Part shown: piece after piece, positions 24,153 to 32,390 of the stretch
Layout: every line of letters begins with the position of its first letter
Position numbering within the stretch: position 1 is the stretch's first letter
Assembly (NCBI GenBank): GCA_023853785.1
Contig: JAJIRX010000570.1
Location: forward strand, 620,001-684,000
Source: Psilocybe azurescens
Lineage: Eukaryota > Basidiomycota > Agaricomycetes > Agaricales > Agrocybaceae
Reading direction: 5' to 3'
DNA length: 64,000 bases
Program-made: the position numbers and the translations under genes
Notes under the pieces: generated by a model
The model's input: the letters and a program-made list of their open reading frames with translations, nothing else
Told to the model about the DNA's origin: nothing
Database searches by the model: none

Positions 24153-24467
24153 ATGCTCTCCTTTCCCTCGATCAAACGCGTCAAGTCCACTCTCTTTCCC
24201 CAAAACACTCACGAACCTATTTTCCTCACGACAAAAATACCAAAATCCCAAGAAGATCGACAACAAATGCTTGAAGAACTCGAGGTAGCATTTATACTGT
24301 CTCGAGAAGCGGAGAAACAAGCACACAATGAACTCAAGGCAAGATGCGCAGCAATGGCGCATGACCAAAATCTAGAGTATCAACTGCGGATTTCCCAGCT
24401 CAAGGAAAAACTTAGACCCGGACTGGCAACAAAGGCTATAAGAAAGGTCAAGTCGCTACACTTCTAG
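24153..24467 (+). CDS. Post-pol ORF, coiled-coil-like, function unknown
   Basis: 104 codons from ATG 24,153, 39 bp after the pol stop and in the same orientation. Residues about 30-90 are Glu/Lys/Ala-rich (EDRQQMLEELEVAF, EAEKQAHNELK, QLRISQLKEKL) and look helical, possibly coiled coil. It has no recognised family. It may be the N-terminal part of a single 3' protein continued by the following region, or a separate element-encoded gene. It is not host sequence, because both LTRs enclose it. Confidence 0.45.
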   Translation: MLSFPSIKRVKSTLFPQNTHEPIFLTTKIPKSQEDRQQMLEELEVAFILSREAEKQAHNELKARCAAMAHDQNLEYQLRISQLKEKLRPGLATKAIRKVKSLHF

Positions 24468-24490
24468 GCAACAAACATCGATATCCAACA

Positions 24491-25202
24491 ATGTCTCATT
24501 CCACTGCTCGTGCCTCATCTGTTCCCCAATCTACTACTACGTCTCAACTTTTTAATACTCTCTCTGTCTACGAACTACTTGAAATCTTGAAAAATGCCGA
24601 AAACCGATACGACGTGAAGCCCTTTGCCCCCCCTTTATCGGACGAGAACTTGAATTCTTCAACTATTTATCTGGCGAAATCACGAATCATCGAGGGCGGA
24701 CATCGCAGTCAAACAGGCGAGAGTCCGAGTCCACCACAAAGCCGCCACCGACTCCCTCAAATGTCTTCAACTCAAGGGTTTTGAACGAGCCATCGAACAC
24801 ATGCTCATCAAACACCGCACGCAGACACCCCCACGGAGCGACTCACCGACGCTGATCCACCACAACCTTTCGGCATCAACAATCAGACCGGCACGCCTTC
24901 TCGTCGCCCGACTTGAGCCCGATGGACAAGTGTTGGGAATCAACGTCGACCGGACGTTACATGCTTCGCATGTGGAAAGTTGGGACATATCGACAATATT
25001 GCCCCAAGCTCACCTGCAACCACTGCCACCGCCCGAGGACCAGGACATACGACAAGATACTGTCCTTTCAAGCGTAACGACTCTCCTCACAGAAGCGATT
25101 ACTTTGATTATGACGACCCCACGGATGACGTTGGCATCGCAAACAATACCGGAGAACCCTACGGATACTGAAGACCATTCGACTGGGACAGTCGAACCTT
25201 AG
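24491..25202 (+). CDS. Post-pol ORF region with a CCHC zinc knuckle (frame-broken)
   Basis: Opens with ATG 24,491 (Ser/Thr-rich, then LSVYELLEILKNAENRYDV). After at least one frame change it contains CFACGKLGHI at about 24,958-24,990. With a one-base step, RQYCPK follows, giving C-x2-C-x4-H-x4-C, the form of a retroviral-type nucleic-acid-binding knuckle. A second Cys/His cluster (CNHCH, then GHTTRYC) follows at about 25,013-25,070 but lacks regular spacing. The region ends just before the polypurine tract. The likely role is RNA binding or packaging. This is distinct from the Gag knuckle at 20,293. Confidence 0.5.
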
Positions 25203-25212
25203 AAGGGGGTAA
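25199..25212 (+). promoter_or_regulatory. Polypurine tract
   Basis: The purine run TTAGAAGGGGGTAA abuts the 3' LTR at 25,213. It is the expected plus-strand DNA primer site. Confidence 0.75.
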
Positions 25213-25637
25213 TGTTACGGACACTTTATTTTCTTTTTGCTTTTCCTTTCTCTTTTCTTTTCTTTTCCCTTTTCTTTGTCATCCGTCACATCATTGATAC
25301 ATCATCGTATGTTCTGATGAACTTTGCTTTCCATCATATCTATGAAACTCCATCATATCTTTGATGGACTTTCACTTCTATCTTTTATGATACATCTTTT
25401 GATGAACGCTTGATCTGTTTCCTCTATTCTTATATACATCTGCTGATGAACATTCAAACTCGTTTCAACTTGCTGTGCGGTTCATAGTATTTATACCAGG
25501 AAGGATCCACTGTATTCTTTAGCTAGTTCTTGAGAATCTAACCTCCTCTTACTTGACACTGCTTGGAACTTGCTGTTCTTGACTACTTGACTGTCGGCTT
25601 TATCCACGCACGTGAATATAAGCTTGAAGTCGTAACA
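25213..25637 (+). repeat. 3' LTR of the Ty3/gypsy element
   Basis: 425 bp and aligned base for base with the 5' LTR (offset 6267), with one difference found (25,344 G against 19,077 A). Confidence 0.95.
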
Positions 25638-26123
25638 TCAAGAATGGTTTTGGCCAATGATGTTGAAGTTATGGAGTGGCCACCCCAATCCCCTGATCTC
25701 AACCCCATTGAACACCTTTGGGTTTACCTCAAAAGGCAAATGAACACCTATGAGACACCACCCAAAGGAGCATTTGAATTGTGGGAGAGATTGGCAAAGG
25801 AATGGACTGAAATACCTTCAGAAACATGCCAAAGGCTTATAGAAAGCATGCCAAGAAGAATGGAGGCTGTTATCAAGGCAAAGGGAGGCCATACTAAGTA
25901 CTAGATAGAGAGTCAAAAAACTGTCCCAATGTTTTATTATTTTGTAAATTCCATTACTTAATCAGTTTTTGTTAAAATTATGTGACCTTGGTGAGAAATA
26001 TGTTAGTCACATGTTAAACTATAATATATAATATTTTCAGACTTTTACATAATTTATTTCCCAAGTTATTAAACAATTAGTGAGAAAGTGCCAAACATTG
26101 GGACAGTTTTTTGAGCTACTGTA

Positions 26124-26676
26124 CAATAAGCAGGAATGACAAAAGGAAGAAAGGATCAATCATATGAAAGTGTCAGACAATAAAAAGGAACCAAAATAGC
26201 AAAAAGTACCATGCTAATGAATAGAACAAGTCTATTTATGGCACAGTTCAGTCATCCATTACCAAGACTGCTGAATGAGATAAATATTTCCTGCATATGT
26301 GGAATCCAGTTAAAGACCAAATAGTTGTAGATGACCAAATGCTGATGATGACAGTGATATATAGTGCTGTGTATACTAGAATGGATAGGAATGATGTCTA
26401 GATATAAGTCATGCATAGCCTTGAGGTTTAAAATAGATAGATGATTGAATCATTGATAGGGAACATATGTAGTTGATCAAATTGTTGAAGTGGAGGTTGA
26501 AAATTGGAATAGAGATTGAAGTGGACTGTGAATGAACTTTGACATTGAATATTGAGGGATGTGCTTCAGATAAAAATGCAAAATAATAACCCTGGCCTCT
26601 GCATGCAATGGGGAGTCAAGACAGACACTCTAAGCTTATAGATAAATCTCATATTCAATTAAATTTGGTGTATGAC
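26124..26676. repeat. Right-hand remainder of repeat X copy 2
   Basis: Continues repeat X after the Tc1-like element. It aligns with 4085-4613, including the CTGATGATG and GGAATAGAGATTGAAGTGGACTG blocks, and has a small extra stretch near 26,440-26,480 relative to copy 1. Confidence 0.65.
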
Positions 26677-26907
26677 AATGCTTGGGATGCTTGTTATTGT
26701 AGCATGAGATTCTGACTAGTGGTGTATTTCTGATCTGCATCTTGTCTGCAGTGCTGTGTTTGCTCTCTGGTCTCAGGATAGGAACTGATAGTTATGCTGG
26801 CTAACCCTTGCAACATTGATGGTGGTGGCTTGTAATTCTGACTCAGAGAGGTTTGCTGGTCTACCTTTAGTCTGGAGTGATACACTTGCTCTGTGGTCTC
26901 TTGCTAT
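26677..26907 (+). repeat. Further units of the tandem repeat
   Basis: The rest of unit 2 resumes at 26,677 after repeat X. A unit starting near 26,715 (TAGTGGTGTATTTCTGATCTGCATCTTGTCTG) and another near 26,818 are recognisable by CTCTGG/CTGGTCT and GCTGGCTAA words. The last is cut by a solo LTR. Confidence 0.5.
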
Positions 26908-27442
26908 TGTTACAGACACTTTATTTTCTTTTTGCTTTTCCTTTTTCTTTTTGCTTTTCCTTTTTCTTTTCCTTTTCGTATATAAAACCTTCCTGTCACA
27001 TGATGGACAACATCATGTGATTTTTATGACAAGTCTTTTCTTTTTCTTTTCCTTTCTCTTTTCTTTTCTTTTCCCTTTTCTTTGTCATCCGTCACATCAT
27101 TGATACATCATCGTATGTTCTGATGAACTTTGCTTTCCATCATATCTATGAAACTCCATCATATCTTTGATGGCCTTTCACTTCTATCTTTTATGATACA
27201 TCTTTTGATGAACACTTGATCTGTTTCCTCTATTCTTATATACATCTGCTGAAGAACATTCAAACTCGTTTCAACTTGCTGTGTGGTTCATAGTATTTAT
27301 ACCAGGAAGGATCCACTGTATTCTTTAGCTAGTTCTTGAGAATCTAATCTCCTCTTACTCAATACCACTTGAACTCGCTGTTCTTGACTACTTGACTGTC
27401 GGCTTTATCCACGCACGTGAATATAAGCTTGAAGTCGTAACA
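26908..27442 (+). mobile_element. Solo LTR, 535 bp, with target duplication
   Basis: Bounded TGTTACAG and GTCGTAACA and flanked by GCTAT on both sides (26,903-26,907 and 27,443-27,447). It matches the 425-bp LTRs but carries about 110 extra bp after the first pyrimidine tract. The extra part includes TATATAAAA and the 10-bp inverted repeat TCACATGATG/CATCATGTGA with a 5-nt loop near 26,994-27,018. It was left by LTR-LTR recombination of a full element. Confidence 0.85.
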
Positions 27443-27935
27443 GCTATAGTGCCTTGCTCTGAATCTCACTTGGGTCTAAAGGGTTACAGAGCTGCAATTG
27501 AACTGTACTGCAGTCTATAGTTTCAAAATAGGGTATGATCTCAAATTATGGCAGCAATCTTGCACTCAGATATATGTCAATTTCTGAAGTCTCTTGCTTA
27601 TGCATCCTGGTCTAGAGCACATTGTATGGAAATAAAAACAGCTTTTTTTATAGTTATCAGTCAATTCTGGAGCATTCCAGGACTGCCAGGGTTTGGGCAG
27701 TTGCTCTGATCCTGAAGAATAGGTCTCATACTGTGCCTAGATCCAGATCTCCTGCTTTGTCTACTAGAACAAGTTTAGAATAAATGAATTGGTAATCAGG
27801 ATCCTATTCTGGAGCACAATAAATTATCTGAAGCAATGAACAAGGATTACTGAATGGAGCAATCACCATTAAAGTATGGGTTGATCACTCCTAGCTCTTT
27901 GTTCTAGCTTTGTTTGTGATCTGCACCATTGTGTA

Positions 27936-28676
27936 ATGGCCATAGACTTTGCAGCCCATTCAAGTCACTCCAATGTGGATTTAGATGACTTGCTACCCTC
28001 ATTGATTAATGAACACCTTGAACTTTATGATAACTTGATCCAGTTCCTGCTGCTTGCTTCTGCAACAATCCAAGATGGAAGCTTTGCACAGAATGTGGAT
28101 GCAAATTTATATGACCTCATCAGCCAAGTGGAGCACTTGGAAACTGCTATGGACTGCCCGAGCATGCAGGCATCTCCAAAGAGAGAAGCAAGGAAAGAGT
28201 TGTTGAACACATTAATGAGAAAATTAGTTGGCAGGATGAATATCAGAACAGACCAAGATTTTCAGAACATAGTGAAGACCCATACTCAGTGAAACAAATG
28301 TTGAAATTCACTCTATTGTAACTGCAATATTTGTAAGATTTGAGGGCTTCAGGAGGACAGTGGCCACATTGTTGATAAGAATGGATCAGTTGGACCCTGA
28401 GAGTGCTTTGCAAACAACTCCACCTCCTAGGAGCAACAAGAGAGTTATTGCTAGAGTGGGCCCTCTGACCACAAGGGATTGGAAAACAGAGATGGTAAAC
28501 ATCATGGCAAGGCAGCAGTCTATGTTAACTCAAGATGGGAAATTGAAAAAGCATTTATCCCTTTTCACTACAATATCATATTCCAATTAAGAATTCTTGT
28601 GTGTGATTTCTGGAGAAAGGTGTTCTTTAATGACCAAGGTCTTTTCAGTGGTGTTCAGGTGTATTGGATTGTGTAG
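27936..28676 (+). CDS. Unrecognised protein, possibly two exons
   Basis: An ATG frame at 27,936-28,292 (118 codons, acidic and Leu-rich, for example VDLDDLLPSL and LISQVEHLETAMD) is followed by a second frame around 28,340-28,676 (PPPRSNKRVIARVGPLTTRDWKTEM, then AAVYVNSRWEIEKAFIPF after a frame change near 28,515). The two could be exons of one gene or pieces of a decayed transposon gene. No domain was recognised and the flanks are AT-rich repeats. Confidence 0.3.
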
Positions 28677-30569
28677 CAACAGATACTCTGTTTGATAGGA
28701 CATTTGGAAGTTGGCTGGGAACTTGTAGCAAACTTTTATCTTGAATCAGTAATCTTAGTTGTGAATTTTATCTGTGTAATAAATGCAGGGACTATGTGGT
28801 GCCACAAAGGACAAAATAAAAGGGCCACAACTGCAATGACTGGCTGAATATATATACCTGCATTCAAAGGATGACTATGAAATTAGAGGGCCAACTCATT
28901 ATGATGCTCTCAATGGTTACAACAAGGGGTATGGGGGATTTACTGGCAGATTCTCAAACTATATACAGTATTATTTTGTGAAGAAGTTTCAGACAATCTC
29001 ATGCAACAAAGAATGATCTTGATTGTGGCAGCAAAAAATTAAACCCAAATCTTGTTAGAAGAGATTAGAAAGGTCTAATGGGTGGGATCTACTCAGGCTG
29101 CTATGCAGGATGGAAGATATTTTGCCTGATTTCACTGCTCATATAGACCATACATTAAAATAATTTGCACAGATGGAGATATTTTACTACCCTTGCTTCA
29201 AAGGATTACAGTAGCTTGCTTTTACAGTACTGTAGATACAGGCCATGCTTTGTTAATGTTGGTGTCTGATGCCCATGTACATAGATAACATTACAGTGAA
29301 CAGGACATTGGCATAGTATTTACTTCCAACAAATTTAAAACCTGGATAAATATAAAAATAAAAGGTTGCCTTCTCCTTGAGCCAGTGAGATCTATGAACA
29401 TCCAAGAGGTGATCAGAATGTCAAACCTTTAAAGGGCTGGGAGCCCTATTGAGGCCAATAGCTTGACAGGTCTGTCAAGCCATTGACAGACCGGTGAGTT
29501 TCTATATTAGGACTGTAAAATCACCATCCAATCTGATCTAAATTGAGCAGCCTTATTACACATGCAATTCTGAGCAGCCTCCAACCATGACTTGAAACAC
29601 AGCAGCAGCAGATATTGGCAGCTGCATATATTGTAAATACTATTACTCTTGCTACTACTCTCTATGCATTCCCATTGTACTGGAAGCAAGAGTACTATAG
29701 CTCCAAATTAACAGGTCAAGCATGGGTTGAGGGATTGATACATGGACACCCAGATCACATTCAAACAGAGCTCAGAATGCATTTATATATATTTCTGATC
29801 TTTATTGAAGAACTGTGTGTCCTATCCAATCTTGAGGATTTCAAGTATATCACTCTGAAAGAGAATAATATTGCTATCTTTCTCTATATGTGTGTTACCA
29901 GTCTGTGAATTAGAAACAATTTCAATGTATTTTATTTTTTAGTAAAGTCATTCACTTCCACTAATAAATGTTGTAGATGCTTTCAAAAAATTTCAACACA
30001 GTTTCTGACATCAGGTTTCTTTGTGAAAAATATGTTCAACTTTTAAGCACAAACAATCCCATATCCAAGTACAGTTACACAAAATCATCAGCTTCTTGTC
30101 TACCACCACCACCAATTTACGGCTGGGTTGCTGCATAGGGTGACAAATTCACTAGTGTTTTCTTTATCTAAGATATGCAATCAAATATTTTCCTTGCACT
30201 ATACAGCTACAATGATATATTAAAGCTGTATCCCAAATATTTCTTCTTTTACTGGCCCAGTTACTGCTATCATCAACACATGAACACTAACCTTTTGGGC
30301 AGTGTTTGTCTGGAGCTCTTTCTTCATGGAATATACAGTTCTCAAAAATGAAATAATGATGATGAGACTCCAGACTTGAGATGTAACAAGGAGATGTGTA
30401 AAGAAGGTCAATAAATCTAGGAGTCAACTGATTATACAGATTTAAAACAGTCTTGCCACTGGTCCAATATTAGATTACAGAGATAGAATTAATGAAAAGT
30501 ATGCATTGCTTTTAACTCACTCACATCTAGTTAAAAGTACTGAAAATATACAGGATGTATAAATGCTAC
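28677..30569. other. AT-rich intergenic stretch
   Basis: No supported gene in about 1.9 kb. It contains a perfect 10-bp inverted repeat at 29,469-29,492 and several short frames without recognisable content. Confidence 0.4.
29469..29492. repeat. Perfect inverted repeat
   Basis: GGTCTGTCAA, loop GCCA, TTGACAGACC. An overlapping alternative pairing, CTTGACAG/CTGTCAAG, starts at 29,462. The function is unknown. Confidence 0.6.
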
Positions 30570-31844
30570 TCAAGTGGTAACTTCATATCCTGCTGTCTGT
30601 AGTTTAATAATAGCATGTTCCAATGTATCTGCAGAGACACCATTTGGGTCAAGGGTCTCAGCTTCCTCCATGTCTTGGTAGAACTTATTGATACATGCAG
30701 CTGCTCCTGATAATTGAGCCACTTTGGCACATGTAGTATGAATAGCCAGGTAAGTGGGAGATGGAACTGGAAGGTTTTCTGGATCAGATGTTGTGAAGGT
30801 GACAAATTCTGGATAGCCACATAAGATGTATGCATTATGTGATTCAAGCATGTATTTGTTCAATTTGTTCTAAAAAATATCATCATATGTTAGATAGTAG
30901 TCAAATGGCTAGGCTAAAAGAACATACTGTTGCAACAAACCAGATATCAAATCTATTAAAATGTGTATGAAACTGAGGTTCCAAAGTCATCACATTTTCC
31001 AAACGGTGGATATTGGAACCATTTAATTCATCAAGAATACTTTTATACCCAAAGCGGTGCAGGATTGCCCACAATGTGGAAGCATATTGTTGCTATATAT
31101 AATCATCAATGCAAGTTAAAAGATAAAATGAAAAAGAGGCATACTTTGGCTGAGCCTGGTTCAATAGACAAATTGGTGGATGCAGGGAATATGTGTGCAC
31201 ACTGTGTGAAGCCCAGCCTTGCACTGGGGTCTGACTTGTACATTGTTGCCAACTCTTGGATTGTTTCTACTGAGAATACATCATATGCACCAGTCACAAG
31301 ACAACAATATCTATCTCTTATAAGGGCCTGATGAAAATCAATGAGCAATGATATGTGGAAAGAAAGGTTATGACAAACATAAGCTTTGGCCTGAGCATGG
31401 GATTGAGGGGCCTTCTGCAAGGTCACATTGGTCATGTCTTGTATAGTGTCAAATGAGGGAGGGGTTGCATCATCAGAGGGTGTTGGTGTGTGAGACTTAT
31501 TGGCTCAAACTGGTGATTGTGTCAGATGGTAATTGCACAAATAGGTTTGGGAACATACAGGCCATGATATAATGATCATAATACATCTGACCAAGAGCAA
31601 GAATAGTGGAATTGCCATGGCATGAGTTGATCTCTTGAGTGATGTTGTCCAAGCCTATCTCTGTTGGTACATGATGTATGAGATAGCCAAGGATCCGAAT
31701 GTAAATCAAGTTTTTCCCAATGTCATCACCATTGTTGACAGCAATTTGAAGAGAGTCCTCAAGTTTCAAGCACATATCATATGCAGTCACGACATGGGGA
31801 AGATGTTGAAGTCTTTGAGGAAGTTTGTGTGGCAAAGAAGTCAT
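30570..31844 (-). CDS. HNH-nuclease-domain protein of a fungal dispersed family
   Basis: Minus-strand exons by GT-AG and homology reasoning are 31,145-31,844 (with a one-base frame step near 31,495), 30,928-31,092 and 30,570-30,869. The first part contains KLEDSLQ, GYLIHHVPTEIG and ILALGQMYYDHY. The HNH core is RDRYCCLVTGAYD followed by TQCAHIFPASTN. The next exon has WAILHRFGYKS, ELNGSNIHRLENVMTL, and the last has DPENLPVPSPTYLAIHTTCAKVAHL-like sequence ending at TTGACC-proximal codons. This matches the architecture of the HNH_2-like proteins expanded in mushroom genomes, whose role is unknown. The frame step is also in the duplicate at 6506-7700, so it is either ancestral or an unrecognised splice junction. 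Confidence 0.6.
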
Positions 31845-32390
31845 GTTTGTGGATTGTGGTCAAGGGAGAACAATGGTCTCAGCCAAGGATATGACACAAG
31901 TTTTACTTTGTACATATTAATTTTAGCACGTGATAAGTGGGTTCCCTTCTGTTTCGCCAATCTTTCCATTTGATCCTGACATGTACACATTGTTGTTATT
32001 GAGCCATGGTTTTTATGTGGTGCATTTTGTACAATATCCAGACAAATTTTAAAAAAATGTTATCTTATACATCCATACACATCAAGCGCAATGTCAATAG
32101 CCAGAATCTGAGAATTCTCCGATTGACATTTATATACTTTTGGATAGTGGAGAGGGTTATGTATGCATAATAAAAGAACAGATACAATTATTGCGAAAAA
32201 ACGATGAGCAAGTAAGAAAAAGAAAAAACTCGGAGGAAAGCGTGTTTACAAAAAAAAAAGTTTAAAAGGATAAAACCAACATATAAACTTGAACTCGAAG
32301 TCGAAGAAAAAATGAAAGAAAATGAAAGAAAAAAACATGGTAGCAAGGGCGATTACAACGACGACGACGACGACAATTTTGACTCATGAA
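31845..32390. other. Boundary between repeat-rich and gene-rich halves
   Basis: Up to about 32,120 this matches the flank of the duplicated HNH copy (7430-7690). After that an A-rich stretch (32,210-32,340) leads to the stop of pob3. No gene was seen. Confidence 0.5.

Larger units (their letters stand above)
18946..25637 (+). mobile_element. Young Ty3/gypsy chromovirus of Tf1/sushi type
   Basis: A 6692-bp LTR retrotransposon with 425-bp LTRs and a perfect 5-bp target duplication TCAAG (18,941-18,945 and 25,638-25,642). The order is LTR, self-priming site, gag with zinc knuckle, protease, reverse transcriptase, RNase H, integrase with a C-terminal chromodomain, an additional 3' ORF region, a polypurine tract, then LTR. 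The LTRs differ at one position that I found (19,077 A against 25,344 G). The gag-pol reading frame changes about nine times but shows no in-frame nonsense codon when the conserved frame is followed. This is a fungal element, not a plant or animal virus. Confidence 0.9.
18181..25904 (+). pseudogene. Tc1-like DD34E transposase split by Ty3/gypsy (family A copy 2)
   Basis: The N-terminal two thirds lie at 18,181-18,945 and the C-terminus at 25,643-25,904. The first part has the HTH (GKSTVGRI), WTVEDWKRV, WSDETKI, GGGNNLMVWGCMGWNGVG and the second-block DNDPKHTS in a shifted frame. The second part gives ANDVEVMEWPPQSPDLNPIEHLW and GGHTKY. It shares with copy 1 the frame break in the A-run at 18,399-18,402, and adds the 6.7-kb insertion. 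It is better preserved than copy 1 around the first catalytic block. Confidence 0.75.
17823..26121 (+). mobile_element. Tc1/mariner family A, copy 2 (host of the Ty3 insertion)
   Basis: Flanked by TA at 17,821-17,822 and 26,122-26,123. Copy 1 of repeat X shows the same site without the insertion (near 4083). Subtracting the retrotransposon and one TCAAG leaves about 1602 bp, closely similar to the element at 8524-10,118. The retrotransposon entered the transposase gene just after the second catalytic block. Confidence 0.85.
16302..26676. repeat. Dispersed repeat X, copy 2 (interrupted)
   Basis: Present as 16,302-17,170, 17,582-17,822 and 26,124-26,676. It is flanked by a perfect 6-bp duplication AATGCT (16,296-16,301 and 26,677-26,682). 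Removing it rejoins a tandem-repeat unit that then aligns with its neighbour, so X behaves as a mobile insertion. It is itself broken by a solo LTR and by a Tc1-like element. The uninterrupted copy 1 shows the empty site for the Tc1 insertion. Confidence 0.65.

Noticed and set aside
25563..25904. Apparent fusion protein of LTR sequence and transposase C-terminus
   Set aside because: It is read-through from the 3' LTR into the interrupted Tc1 gene, opened by a non-ATG codon. It contains only the third catalytic block.
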